Below, one piece after another: positions 7,014 to 16,012 of a stretch of 64,000 nucleotides of DNA. The stretch covers positions 5,702 to 69,701 of the forward strand of contig CALEZT010000127.1 in NCBI GenBank assembly GCA_937927975.1, in the 5' to 3' direction. The notes under the pieces were generated by a model. That model was not told the DNA's origin. It saw only the letters and a list, made by a program, of their open reading frames with translations, and did no database searches. Both the position numbers and the translations under genes were made by a program. The stretch is from an uncultured Phycisphaerales bacterium. GTDB taxonomy: Bacteria; Planctomycetota; Phycisphaerae; Sedimentisphaerales; Anaerobacaceae. Numbering within the stretch: the first letter of the stretch is position 1; the number at the start of each line of letters is the position of its first letter.

Positions 7014-8498
7014 CTACATATCCAGTTTCTCTCGCAGATAGGCCTTGATCTGGTCGACCGCGACGCGGGACTGCTCCATGCTGTCGCGCTCGCGGACGGT
7101 GACGGTGCGGTCCTTGAGGGTGTCGCCGTCAACGGTGATGCAGTACGGCGTGCCCGCCTCGTCCTGGCGGCGATACCGCCGGCCGACCGCGCCCTTCTCG
7201 TCGTAGAAGCAGGTCATGTACTTCTTCAAGTCGTCGTAGATGTTCCTGGCGATCTCCGGCATGCCCTCTTTCTTGACCAGCGGGAAGATCGCGACCTTGG
7301 TCGGGGCCAGGGCCGGATGGAAACGAAGCACGTTGCGTGTCTCGCCGCGGACCTCTTCCTCGTCGTAGGCGTCGACCAGAAAGGCCAGCGTGCTGCGGTC
7401 CATGCCCGCGCTGGGCTCGATCACGTACGGAACGTAGCGGCTCTTCTTCTCCTCGTCGAAGAACGACAGCGGACCCGACTGGTAATCCTCGGCCTCCTCG
7501 GCCAGCTTGACCTTCATCAGGTCCCGTCCGTTCTCGTGCCACCTCGTGACGGTCCGCATGCCCCGCTGGTGCTGGCGGAGATCGAAGTCCGTGCGGTTGG
7601 CGATGCCTTCGAGCTCCTGCCAGTCGCCGCTGCCGAAGGGGAACTTGTACTCGACGTCCACGCACGCTTTGGCGTAGTGGGCAAGTTCGTCCTTCTCATG
7701 GTCGCGGAACCGCAGGTTCTCCTTCTTCATGCCCAGGTTCAGATACCAGTTGCAGCGTTGCTCCTTCCAATGCTCGTACCACTGCTCGTCGGTGCCGGGC
7801 TCGCAGAAGAACTCCAGCTCCGCCTGCTCGAACTCGCGGGTGCGGAAGATGAAGGCCTTCGTGGTCACCTCGTTGCGGAAGCTCTTGCCGATCTGGGCGA
7901 TGCCGAACGGGACCTTGACGCGGGTGCTGTCGAGCACGTTGCGGAAGTTGGCGAAGATGCCCTGGGCAGTCTCGGGCCGCAGGTAGAGCACCATCGAATC
8001 GTCGGCGTTGGCGCCCATTTGCGTTTCAAACATTAGCTTAAAAGGCATGGGCTCGGTGAACTGGCCGACCGTGCCGCAGGCCGGGCAGACCTTGTTCTTC
8101 AGGTCGTGCGGCTGCGCCTCGACCGTCTCGACGTTCACGTGCTCGGCGTGCTCCTCCGCCTTCCTGCTGTTGGCTTCCTTGTCCTTGAGATGGTCCACGC
8201 GGCTTCGCGTGTTGCACTTCTTGCACACAGAGACGAGGTCCGCAAACTTGTCCGCATGGCCCGAGGCCTTCCAGACCAGGGGGTGCATCAGGATGCTACA
8301 ATCGAGGCCGACGACGTCGTCGCGCATCTGGACGACGTTCTTCCACCAGGCTCGCTTGACGTTGTTCTTGAGCTCGACGCCCAGCGGGCCGTAATCGTAG
8401 CAGCTCGCCAGTCCGCCGTAGATCTCGCTGGACTGAAAAATGAACCCGCGCCGCTTGCACAGGGATACGATATCGTCGAGCTTCGTCAGTTTTGCCAT
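7014..8498 (-). CDS. glyQS: glycyl-tRNA synthetase, single-chain (alpha2) type
   Basis: A 494-residue class IIa synthetase that charges tRNA-Gly. It is the dimeric one-subunit form found in archaea, eukaryotes and many bacteria, rather than the GlyQ/GlyS tetramer. The N-terminus (LCKRRGFIFQSSEIYGG, then YDYGPLGVELKNN) is diagnostic. The substrate loop LRPETAQGIFANF, motif 2 (FRNEVT...FRTREFEQAE) and motif 3 (IEPSAGMDRSTLAFL) are all visible. The C-terminal anticodon-binding domain begins near residue 390 (VAIFPLVKKEG). A Cys-rich pair (VCKKC, then KVCPACG), about 50 residues apart near residues 90-145, may bind zinc. The start is ATG 8498. The downstream MNT gene begins 1 base after its stop. 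Confidence 0.96.
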   Translation of the reverse strand: MAKLTKLDDIVSLCKRRGFIFQSSEIYGGLASCYDYGPLGVELKNNVKRAWWKNVVQMRDDVVGLDCSILMHPLVWKASGHADKFADLVSVCKKCNTRSRVDHLKDKEANSRKAEEHAEHVNVETVEAQPHDLKNKVCPACGTVGQFTEPMPFKLMFETQMGANADDSMVLYLRPETAQGIFANFRNVLDSTRVKVPFGIAQIGKSFRNEVTTKAFIFRTREFEQAELEFFCEPGTDEQWYEHWKEQRCNWYLNLGMKKENLRFRDHEKDELAHYAKACVDVEYKFPFGSGDWQELEGIANRTDFDLRQHQRGMRTVTRWHENGRDLMKVKLAEEAEDYQSGPLSFFDEEKKSRYVPYVIEPSAGMDRSTLAFLVDAYDEEEVRGETRNVLRFHPALAPTKVAIFPLVKKEGMPEIARNIYDDLKKYMTCFYDEKGAVGRRYRRQDEAGTPYCITVDGDTLKDRTVTVRERDSMEQSRVAVDQIKAYLREKLDM

Positions 8499-8621
8499 AC
8501 CACATTGTCTCCATAGGTTCAGGGTAAACCTTGATTATATAGCCCCCAGGCGGGATTACAAGGCCCTGCGATCCGTCGGATTCCGGAGAAGTCCTGGGCC
8601 GCGTGGGCAGCCCCCACCCGT

Positions 8622-8945
8622 TCACTGGCTCAGTTTCAGGCCGAGAACCCCGATCACGATGAGCACGAAAGAAAGCAGCCGCAACTGGCCGGCTGGGTCT
8701 CCGAACCAGAGGATGCCGATCAGAAAGGTGCCGGCGGCGCCGATGCCGGTCCAGACCGCGTAGGCGGTGCCGATGGGGATCTGCCTCTGGGCCAGCCACA
8801 GGAACAGGCCGCTCATCGCCATCGACAGCACCGCAAGGCCGATGAACGGCCACTTGAACCGCGTCGTCTGCGACAGCTTGAACCCCAAGGGCCAGCCCAC
8901 CTCAAACAGAGCGGCGATCAACAACAGCAGCCATGCGAATCTCAC
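8622..8945 (-). CDS. small multidrug resistance (SMR) family transporter, Gdx/SugE-like
   Basis: A 107-residue, four-helix membrane protein of the SMR family. The GTG start at 8945 is supported by an AGAGGTG ribosome site 8 bases upstream; the longer frame to 9149 has no hydrophobic start. Helix 1 contains the essential glutamate (AALFEVGWPLGFKLS, Glu near residue 14), and helix 3 has GTAYAVWTGIGAAGTFLIG. The W-P-L-G-F-K-x-S pattern and the GTAYAVWTGIGAAGT helix fit the Gdx (formerly SugE) guanidinium-exporter branch better than EmrE-type polyspecific pumps, although SMR subfamilies are hard to separate by eye. I see no recognisable guanidine riboswitch upstream. A candidate promoter lies at 8980-9008. 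Confidence 0.88.
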   Translation of the reverse strand: MRFAWLLLLIAALFEVGWPLGFKLSQTTRFKWPFIGLAVLSMAMSGLFLWLAQRQIPIGTAYAVWTGIGAAGTFLIGILWFGDPAGQLRLLSFVLIVIGVLGLKLSQ

Positions 8946-8979
8946 GGTCCATTCACCTCTTTGAGTCCTTTTGCCGGAG

Positions 8980-9008
8980 ACGATAGCATCGAGGCGAGGA
9001 TCGATCAA
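8980..9008 (-). promoter_or_regulatory. candidate sigma-70-type promoter for the SMR gene
   Basis: On the minus strand, TTGATC (9008-9003) is followed after 17 bases by TATCGT (8985-8980), each matching four of six consensus positions. The predicted transcript would start about 28 bases before the GTG start codon. This is a pattern match only. Confidence 0.3.
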
Positions 9009-9265
9009 TAGGGTATCAGCGAAGAGAAAGAGCACGCGGATTCTCGCGTGCTTCGACGATGTGTTCGGGCCTCCTCTCCGCTGGTATCCCCAAAGCGATA
9101 AACGCACCTCTCGAATGCGGCCGAAGATCCCTGCGTCAGGAAACCGCAAGAACGGTCATACGCCTTGGGCCGGGTCGCCAAAAAAGCCAAGACTTGCGTT
9201 GTGCCCTGCGGTACAATACTTCCCCAGTTGCCGACCACTCAGGATCGACTGAAGGAGATAAGGAA

Positions 9266-11755
9266 ATGTCGCCATCCGCCGGACATCACGAACGTCGAGA
9301 CATACACGCCCATTCCCATCCTTGTCCGCGTCACAAGACAAGCCGCCTCGAAGCTCTGCGAAACAGGCTCCGCAACGGCTGGCTGTTCTGGTTGCTGCCG
9401 ATCGTCGGGCTCGCGTCGCTGATCTGGTTCCTGATCCGCGTGATCCCCAAGCCCTCGCGTGCGACGTATCCCTGCCAGCAGATGGCGATGCCGCTGGCGT
9501 CCGGCTTCGTCGCATGGTTGATCGGCCTGGTTGGTTCGGTCGTCGCGTTCCGCAAGGCCAGGGGACTGCTGCGACAATCCCGCCTGCCCCTGGCGATCGC
9601 ATGTCTCATGGCGATGGTCGCATTCGGCGTCGTTGCCCTGATGAACATGCCCGAAACCGACGCGATCGCGGCCGAGCAGCCCGCGCTGTCGCCCATCGGG
9701 CAGGCCAAGGGCATCCATCCCGGCCGGGTTGTCTGGGTGCACGATCCCGAAGCGACCACCTGGAACGGCCCGGGCGACGGTCACCTCTGGCAGGATGAGC
9801 ACACCAACCCCGCCATCTGCGAGCGGATGATGTCCGACGCGATCCGCTCTCTGACGGGCGAATCCACCGACGCCAAGGCCTGGAACGCCCTCTTCCGCCA
9901 CCACAACAAGACCCGCGAGAAAGGCGACGCCGGCTACAAGGCCGGCCAGAAGATCGCGATCAAGGTGAACTTCGTCGGCTTCATCAAGACCACCGACGCC
10001 GTGAACCCGCAGACCTACGCTCTGCAGAGCTGGGTCGATTACATGAACACGTCGCCGCAGATGATCGCGGCCCTGCTCAAGCAGCTCACGCAGAACGCAG
10101 GCGTGAAGCAGTCGGACATCGCCATCGGCGACGGCCTGGGCTACTTCGCGAAAGAGTACTATGACATGCTGCACAAGCAGTTCCCCGACGTGACCTACCT
10201 CGACTGCCAGGGCGGCGCCGGGCGGACGAAGATGGCTCCGTCGAAGGTCCCCTTCCACTGGAGCTGCCGGCCTGAAGGCTGCCAGGAGGACTACGTCCCC
10301 ACAGCGTTCGTCGAAGCCGAGTACCTGATCAATCTGGCCAACCTCAAGGCCCACCCCGGCTCGGCTGTGACGCTGTGCGCCAAGAATCATTACGGCTCCC
10401 TCTGGCGACTGCCCCCGCAGAAGGGCTACTACGACATGCACAAGAGCGCCTTCAGCAAGGGCACCGGCGAGTACCGCAACCTGGTGGACCTGATGGGCCA
10501 TTCCCAGATCGGCGGCAAGACGATGCTCTACCTGATCGACGGTCTCTACGGCGGGCTCCACTACGTCGAGCAGGTGCCCCGCAGGTTCCAATCGGAGCCC
10601 TTCAACGACGACTGGACGTCGAGCCTGCTGGCCTCGCAGGACCCGGTGGCGATCGACTCGGTGGGCCTGGATATCCTGCAGGCCGAGACGCCGCTGCACA
10701 AGTATTCCAGAATGGGCGGCGCGGACGACTACCTGCACGAAGCGGCCCTGGCGGACAACCCGCCTTCGGGCACTTTCTACGCGCCCGACCACAAGACCAA
10801 CGCCGTGCGTCTGGCCAGTCTGGGCGTGCACGAGCACTGGAACAACGCCAAGGACCGCCAGTATTCGCAAAACCTGGGCAAGAATGTGGGGATCGAGCTG
10901 ATGGCTCTCTCTGCGGAGACCAAGCCCGCGGGAGTCGTGCCGCCGGGCGAAAAGGCGAAACTGCTCGTCGCGGAATTCAAGTTCACCGAGGGCCCCGCCG
11001 CCGACGCCCAGGGCAACGTCTTCTTCACGGACCAGCCCAACGACCGGATCTGCAAGTGGTCGATCGACGGCAAACTGACGACGTTCCTGAAGCCCTGCGG
11101 CCGTTCCAACGGCCTGTTCTTCGACAAGGAAGGCAACCTCTACGCCTGCGCCGACATGGAGAACGAGCTCTGGAAGATCGACCGCAAGGGCAACGTCACC
11201 GTGCTCGTGAAGGACTACCAGGGCAAGCGGCTCAACGGCCCGAACGACCTGTGGATCGATCCCGAAGGCGGCATCTACTTCACCGACCCGCTCTACAAGC
11301 GCGACTACTGGACCCGCGACCCCGCGATGCAGCAGGACGGCCAGCACGTCTACTACCTCTCGCCCGACGGCAAGAAGCTGACCCGCGTCGCGACCGATCT
11401 GACCCAGCCCAACGGCATCATCGGCACGCCGGACGGCGCGTACCTCTACGTCGCCGACATCGGCGCCCGCAAGACCTACCGCTTCAAGATCAACCCCGAC
11501 GCGACGCTCAGCGACAAGACGCTGTTCTGCTCGATGGGTTCCGACGGCATGACGATCGACATCGAAGGCAATGTCTACCTGACCGGCCGGGGCGTCACGG
11601 TCTTCAACCCCGAGGGCGTGCAGATCGACCACATTCCGATCGACGAAGGCTGGACCGCCAACGTCTGCTTCGGCGGCAAAGACCGCGACACGCTGTTCAT
11701 CACGGCGATGGACTCGCTCTACGCGATCAAGACCCGGGTGAAGGGGGTGTATTAG
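9266..11755 (+). CDS. DUF362 domain fused to SMP-30/gluconolactonase domain, membrane anchored
   Basis: An 829-residue two-domain protein. ATG 9266 is chosen because of the AAGGAGATAAGG site just upstream. Residues ~1-135 include a His-rich start and three hydrophobic segments (about 38-62, 70-92 and 110-128), so the rest is displayed outside the membrane. Residues ~180-520 match DUF362: KIAIKVNFVGF, SDIAIGDGLGYF, INLANLKAHPGSAVTLCAKN and SQDPVAIDSVGLDIL. Residues ~560-829 are a six-bladed SMP-30/gluconolactonase propeller: FKFTEGPAADAQGNVFFTD, SNGLFFDKEGNLYAC, NGPNDLWIDPEGGIYFTDP and PNGIIGTPDG. SMP-30 enzymes hydrolyse sugar lactones with a metal. The lactonase half is very like the separate protein at 14967-15914. 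The joint role is not known; a sugar-oxidation function is inferred. Confidence 0.88.
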   Translation: MSPSAGHHERRDIHAHSHPCPRHKTSRLEALRNRLRNGWLFWLLPIVGLASLIWFLIRVIPKPSRATYPCQQMAMPLASGFVAWLIGLVGSVVAFRKARGLLRQSRLPLAIACLMAMVAFGVVALMNMPETDAIAAEQPALSPIGQAKGIHPGRVVWVHDPEATTWNGPGDGHLWQDEHTNPAICERMMSDAIRSLTGESTDAKAWNALFRHHNKTREKGDAGYKAGQKIAIKVNFVGFIKTTDAVNPQTYALQSWVDYMNTSPQMIAALLKQLTQNAGVKQSDIAIGDGLGYFAKEYYDMLHKQFPDVTYLDCQGGAGRTKMAPSKVPFHWSCRPEGCQEDYVPTAFVEAEYLINLANLKAHPGSAVTLCAKNHYGSLWRLPPQKGYYDMHKSAFSKGTGEYRNLVDLMGHSQIGGKTMLYLIDGLYGGLHYVEQVPRRFQSEPFNDDWTSSLLASQDPVAIDSVGLDILQAETPLHKYSRMGGADDYLHEAALADNPPSGTFYAPDHKTNAVRLASLGVHEHWNNAKDRQYSQNLGKNVGIELMALSAETKPAGVVPPGEKAKLLVAEFKFTEGPAADAQGNVFFTDQPNDRICKWSIDGKLTTFLKPCGRSNGLFFDKEGNLYACADMENELWKIDRKGNVTVLVKDYQGKRLNGPNDLWIDPEGGIYFTDPLYKRDYWTRDPAMQQDGQHVYYLSPDGKKLTRVATDLTQPNGIIGTPDGAYLYVADIGARKTYRFKINPDATLSDKTLFCSMGSDGMTIDIEGNVYLTGRGVTVFNPEGVQIDHIPIDEGWTANVCFGGKDRDTLFITAMDSLYAIKTRVKGVY

Positions 11756-12024
11756 CCCGGATTTCCCGGATGATCCGTTTGATTTCGGGTAGTGCCCTGT
11801 GCATTCCGCTGTCGGTCTCTTCGCGTCTCGCGATGTCGATGAGGTGACCGAGGTCGCGGTGCCGTTTGTCCGAGAGAGTTTTCTGCCAATCCGCCGTAGT
11901 TTGCCGACCTCCCGAGGCATTCTGCACTTGAATGCCCCGGGGAATCGGCGGTATATTCATGGAATGGAAGACCGGCGATGCGGGCAGATGTAGGCTGTAT
12001 GGGAAATCTCGGAGATGGAAGCCT

Positions 12025-13743
12025 ATGCGACGACAAGGGAAACAGAACAGGAATGGATGTACGCTGTTCCTGATGTGCGGACTTTGCCTGCTGCCGGGTC
12101 CCGGTAGCCTTTGGCTATCCAGGAAAGTGGCGATGCCCAAGGTCATCTGGGGGGGACAACCCCTGACAGTATCCGAGAGAGATCATTTCTTCGCCAGACT
12201 GGGTGAGGTGATCCATCTCTGGCAGACTTCCAGTCCGAGAGGATCCACAACTACCGAGGGGTCCTCTCTTCTGGGAATCGACCTGGACAGGGGACTCATC
12301 TGGTTGGAGCAGGATGGACATCCCGTCCCCGAAGCTTGGGTGACGCTCCCGAAGGGTGTTGACTGGCAGCTCTATCGTTGTCATTTGTCAAAGGCCACAG
12401 AAGCATTGCCCCGCTTCACTGTCCTACGTTCCCTGCCCCACGCGTTCACTCCATTACACCACGAGAGAATACACCTCGTTGACCAAAGCGATGGCCAACT
12501 GTCCCGCTATCAACTGCTGTCTCCTGTTTGGGAGAATGGCTCCCCTTGGGGAACGAGTTCTCTTCCAGCACTTCCGCCGGAAGCTCGTCGGGTCCCTCCA
12601 GGGAAGCCAAGCGTGGTGGTTGACGATCCGAGCCTGTTGTCCGACATGCAATTGCGTTCCGCCAAGTTTCCTGAGTGGCGAAGCACTGCGACAAATCCCG
12701 CCGTCCTCCCCCCAGCGTTCAAGCAATACCAGGAATGGCGGGCATCCCAAGGGCAACTCTTTCGGGCCGTGGAACAGTACCTGACAGACAGGGGATACAG
12801 TCTCCGTTGGATGCGTGCAAAGGCGGGACCATGCTACACGCACGGCAGCATCGGGGTCATGCTTGAGACTGCCAACCGGCCTTCTCGCTGGCGGAACTTT
12901 CAGCGTCGTCTGGGTATCTGGGAACCCTTTGACTATATGGCGTTCTTTGAAATTGAGAACCACGAAGGCGCCTGGCAGTGCTTCCGATTGGCGCCCGTTC
13001 GAGGAAGACCCTTGTTCTCTATTCCAGTGCCGAAAACACGAGAGGAAGAACCCGATTCTGCGTACGCGGGTCCTCCTTCCACATCCCTTGCGCCCTATTT
13101 GGGGCAGACGCCGTGGTCGCACACAGCACAGAACGGAGTGACCATTCAGATTGTCGGCATTTGTCTCGATAATGGTCACATCTGGTGGTTGCCCGATGGA
13201 ACCCCCTCCCCTTTTTGGCCAGGCTACTGTAATCGGAGACTGGGAGCCGGAACGCCCTTGGAGTGCGTCAATGACGATCTGATCGAAACGTCCTATTCAC
13301 ACCACTATGACATTCCCAGAGGGGAACGCCTCCTGGTCATACGGACCAATGCCTCCCGGATAGTGAATCCCGACGCCCGCGCACGTTTATCCTTCCACCA
13401 GTGGCAATGCGACGGTCCTCCGGATTGTCTTGATCCTCTGACGGACCGGGAAGGCAATAGAGTCCACCCAGGCAGATACATCGTGTTGCGGTTGCATCCA
13501 GATAAGACTGACAGAACCACAGACTGCATCGTCAGACTGTGCTTGCGACCCAAACCGAAGTCCTCCTCAGCCGACCCAAACCAGAAACAGGTCAATCCCC
13601 ATGCGACAGACAACGGCATCCCCATGACGCTGCACTTGAAGGACATTTCTCTCTCTATGGGACACAGAACAGATTTCAGAATGGAAGTGACCGCGGGAGA
13701 TGTGGACGTTGCACAGTCTCCGCAAATCACTGTCTATCCGTAG
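12025..13743 (+). CDS. hypothetical exported protein
   Basis: A 572-residue protein with no family I recognise. ATG 12025 is preferred because GGAGATGGAAG lies 4-14 bases upstream and because it starts a short basic segment followed by a hydrophobic stretch (CTLFLMCGLCLLPGPGSLWL, about residues 10-29), typical of a signal peptide or N-terminal anchor. The rest is rich in Trp, Pro and Arg. It contains two WWLPDG/WLEQDGHPVPEAW-type segments (residues ~90 and ~390) that look like a repeated beta unit describing similar 'question/answer' strands, hinting at internal duplication. Base composition is visibly less G+C-rich at third positions than in neighbours (many CAT, GGA, AAT and TTC/TTT codons), so transfer is possible. 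It is flanked by SMP-30 genes but shares nothing with them. Confidence 0.7.
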   Translation: MRRQGKQNRNGCTLFLMCGLCLLPGPGSLWLSRKVAMPKVIWGGQPLTVSERDHFFARLGEVIHLWQTSSPRGSTTTEGSSLLGIDLDRGLIWLEQDGHPVPEAWVTLPKGVDWQLYRCHLSKATEALPRFTVLRSLPHAFTPLHHERIHLVDQSDGQLSRYQLLSPVWENGSPWGTSSLPALPPEARRVPPGKPSVVVDDPSLLSDMQLRSAKFPEWRSTATNPAVLPPAFKQYQEWRASQGQLFRAVEQYLTDRGYSLRWMRAKAGPCYTHGSIGVMLETANRPSRWRNFQRRLGIWEPFDYMAFFEIENHEGAWQCFRLAPVRGRPLFSIPVPKTREEEPDSAYAGPPSTSLAPYLGQTPWSHTAQNGVTIQIVGICLDNGHIWWLPDGTPSPFWPGYCNRRLGAGTPLECVNDDLIETSYSHHYDIPRGERLLVIRTNASRIVNPDARARLSFHQWQCDGPPDCLDPLTDREGNRVHPGRYIVLRLHPDKTDRTTDCIVRLCLRPKPKSSSADPNQKQVNPHATDNGIPMTLHLKDISLSMGHRTDFRMEVTAGDVDVAQSPQITVYP

Positions 13744-13844
13744 TGCTTTCGAGGGACTACCCAACAAGGAAAAGACTATTAGCGTTTCAAGTTTGAACTG
13801 CGAGGTTTGATGTCTCGTAGACGATCCCCTTGGAGAGACAGGAC

Positions 13845-14864
13845 ATGCACATGCGAATAAAAACAGTGACGGCAACGATCCTCATTTTGCAGGCGGCTGT
13901 GGCATCCGCCGATTCACCGATCAACGCGGAGTTGCTCAGCGTCCGGAAGATTTGGGATCAGGCGCAGCATAACGCCTTTACGGATCTCGTGCGTTGGCAG
14001 GACCAGTTCTATTGCGCCTTTCGCGAGGGTCGCGGGCATGTCTCCAGGGACGGCAGGATTCGCGTTCTCCGCTCGCAGGACGCGGGCACGTGGGCTTCGG
14101 CGGCGCTGGTCGAGCTGGCCGGCTTCGACCTGCGGGACGCGCACCTGTCCGTCACGCCGGACGACAGATTGATGCTTTTGGGCGGCGCAGCCCCGCGAGA
14201 GAAGGACGGCCAGAGCGCGCCCACCGGCTCGTTCGTCGCGTTCTCCAAGGATGGTTCACAGTGGACCAAGCCACAGATCGTGGTTGAGCCCGGCCGGTGG
14301 CTGTGGTCCGTAACTTGGCACGAGGGCAAAGCCTACGGCGTCTCCTACGCCGCGGGGTCCGGTTCGCGATACTTGAGCTTGCTCGCCAGCGAAGACGGCG
14401 TAGCATTCAAGCCGGTGGTCGAGAGGCTGTTCGCTGAGGGCTTCCCCAACGAGACCGCCCTGCGATTCACCTCGGACGGCGTCTGCTACGCCCTGGTCCG
14501 ACGGGACAAAGGCGGCGACGGGCCCTACAGCGCGATCCTCGGCGTCAGCGGCGGGGACTTCACGAAATGGACCTGGCACGACCTCGGCACCGAGTTCAAC
14601 GGCTTCGGCGGCCCGAACTTCATTCAACTGCCGAGGGGCCAATGGCTCGCCGCCGGTCGAATGCACGAAGGCGGAGCCCACACGGCCCTGTGCCAACTCG
14701 ACGTCACCGAGCACAAGATGACCAAGCTCCTGAAGCTCCCCAGCGGAGGCGACACGAGCTATCCCGGCCTCGTCTGGCACGACGGCCTGCTCTACCTGAG
14801 CTACTACTCCACCCACGAAGGCAAGACGAGCATCTACCTCGCGAAAGTCAAGATCGTTCAGTAG
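13845..14864 (+). CDS. exported sialidase-like (BNR-type beta-propeller) protein
   Basis: A 339-residue secreted protein. The signal peptide is MRIKTVTATILILQAAVASA; ATG 13845 and ATG 13851 are both possible, with GGAGAGACAGG upstream. The body is a six-bladed sialidase/BNR-like propeller: NAFTDLVRWQDQFYCAFREG, SRDGRIRVLRSQDAGTWA, LSVTPDDRLMLLGG, SKDGSQWTKPQIV, ETALRFTSDGVCYALVRRD and GGPNFIQLPRGQW. The S/T-x-D-x-G-x-x-W repeats are recognisable Asp-boxes, and the FREG near residue 63 is a sialidase-type arginine. Sialidase-fold proteins hydrolyse sialic acid or other sugars. A classical Tyr/Glu nucleophile pair cannot be confirmed by eye, so the substrate is open. It precedes the secreted SMP-30 gene by 102 bases and probably shares a transcript with it. 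Confidence 0.8.
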   Translation: MHMRIKTVTATILILQAAVASADSPINAELLSVRKIWDQAQHNAFTDLVRWQDQFYCAFREGRGHVSRDGRIRVLRSQDAGTWASAALVELAGFDLRDAHLSVTPDDRLMLLGGAAPREKDGQSAPTGSFVAFSKDGSQWTKPQIVVEPGRWLWSVTWHEGKAYGVSYAAGSGSRYLSLLASEDGVAFKPVVERLFAEGFPNETALRFTSDGVCYALVRRDKGGDGPYSAILGVSGGDFTKWTWHDLGTEFNGFGGPNFIQLPRGQWLAAGRMHEGGAHTALCQLDVTEHKMTKLLKLPSGGDTSYPGLVWHDGLLYLSYYSTHEGKTSIYLAKVKIVQ

Positions 14865-14966
14865 AACGAGCTCTGCGTGCAACGAGGGAACAGAAGAGAG
14901 AAACGAAGCCACTGGATTTCTCCTCAATCTCAGCGGCGGTTTGGAGACAAAGAAAAGGAGACACAT

Positions 14967-15914
14967 ATGATCGCAAAGAGATTCGCAATCGCGCTCGTTC
15001 TCGTGGCAACGGTCGTTCCGTGCGTGGCCCAGGAGAACACCCAGATCGTGGCGGCCGGAGCCCAGGCGAAGAAGCTGGCCGGGGATTTCAAGTTCACCGA
15101 GGGCCCCGCGGCCGACGCTCAGGGGAACGTCTACTTCACGGACATCCCCGCCAACCTCATCCTCAAGTGGTTCGTCGCGGACGGCAAGCTCAGCACCTTC
15201 CTGGCCAACTCCGGCGGGGCCAACGGCCTGTACTTCGACAAGGACGGCAACCTGCTGGCCTGCCAGGGCGGCGACCGCCGGCTGGTGTCTATCTCGCCGA
15301 AGGGGGAAATCACCGTGCTGGCGGACAAGTACGAGGGCAAGCGGTTCAACAGCCCCAACGACCTCTGGATCGACCCCAACGGCGGCGTCTACTTCACCGA
15401 CCCCCGCTACGGCAGCCGGGACGGCATGGAGATCGAAGGCGAGCACGTCTACTATCTGACCCCCGACCGCAAGAAGGTGATTCGCGTCGTCAGCGACATG
15501 GTCCGTCCCAACGGCGTCATCGGCACGCCCAACGGCCGACGGCTCTACGTCGCCGACCACGGCGCCAACAAGACCTACTCCTATCGCATTGGCGGCGACG
15601 GCACCCTCTCCGACAAGCAGCTCTTCGCCGAGCAGGGCTCCGACGGCCTTGCGATCGACGCACGCGGCAACGTCTACCTGACGGGCAAGGGCATCGCCGT
15701 CTACAGCAGGCAAGGCGAGAAGGTCGCGGAGATCCCGGTCCCTGAAGGGCCCGCCAACCTCACCTTTGGCGGCGCGGACAATCAGACGCTGTTCATCACG
15801 GCTAGGACCTCCCTGTACTCGATTCCGACGGAAGTGCGAGGCGCCCGCACGCCCATCCGTCCCGGCGAGCGACGAGGCGGCCGCGAAGGCCGCCAGCGTC
15901 CGCGTCAACAATAG
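14967..15914 (+). CDS. exported SMP-30/gluconolactonase family protein
   Basis: A 315-residue protein. ATG 14967 follows AAAAGGAGACAC. The signal peptide MIAKRFAIALVLVATVVPCV is followed by an SMP-30/gluconolactonase/LRE six-bladed propeller: FKFTEGPAADAQGNVYFTD (metal-binding Glu in FTEGP), NGLYFDKDGNLLACQGGDRR, NSPNDLWIDPNGGVYFTDP, RPNGVIGTPNGRRLYVADHG and GSDGLAIDARGNVYLTG. These carry the usual Glu, Asn and Asp metal ligands. The family opens sugar lactones such as glucono-1,5-lactone. It closely resembles the C-terminal half of the DUF362 fusion at 9266-11755, so the two are paralogues. The last ~20 residues are an Arg/Gly-rich tail outside the fold. Confidence 0.92.
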   Translation: MIAKRFAIALVLVATVVPCVAQENTQIVAAGAQAKKLAGDFKFTEGPAADAQGNVYFTDIPANLILKWFVADGKLSTFLANSGGANGLYFDKDGNLLACQGGDRRLVSISPKGEITVLADKYEGKRFNSPNDLWIDPNGGVYFTDPRYGSRDGMEIEGEHVYYLTPDRKKVIRVVSDMVRPNGVIGTPNGRRLYVADHGANKTYSYRIGGDGTLSDKQLFAEQGSDGLAIDARGNVYLTGKGIAVYSRQGEKVAEIPVPEGPANLTFGGADNQTLFITARTSLYSIPTEVRGARTPIRPGERRGGREGRQRPRQQ

Positions 15915-16012
15915 TCCTGCCCGTGGTGCGTTCGTGAGAGCGTTGGCTTCATCGCACGGAGATCCGCTGAAGCGCGAACCTCGGCCGCCTCGCAGGACAC
16001 TTATTCTATGAC

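Noticed and set aside
8946..9060. Guanidine riboswitch upstream of the SMR transporter
   Set aside because: The expected ykkC or mini-ykkC hairpins with ACGR loops are not seen. The hairpin AGCACGCG/CGCGTGCT at 9031-9052 has an unrelated loop.
9239..11920. An 893-residue minus-strand open frame opposite the DUF362/SMP-30 gene
   Set aside because: Shadow of a high-G+C gene; it is a Val/Gly/Arg-rich sequence with no family pattern.
11727..12146. A 139-residue minus-strand frame ending in KRIIREIR with a protein-like tail
   Set aside because: The last ~50 residues look protein-like (DLGHLIDIARREE), but there is no ribosome site, it overlaps two better genes, and no family is recognised; possibly a decayed gene end.
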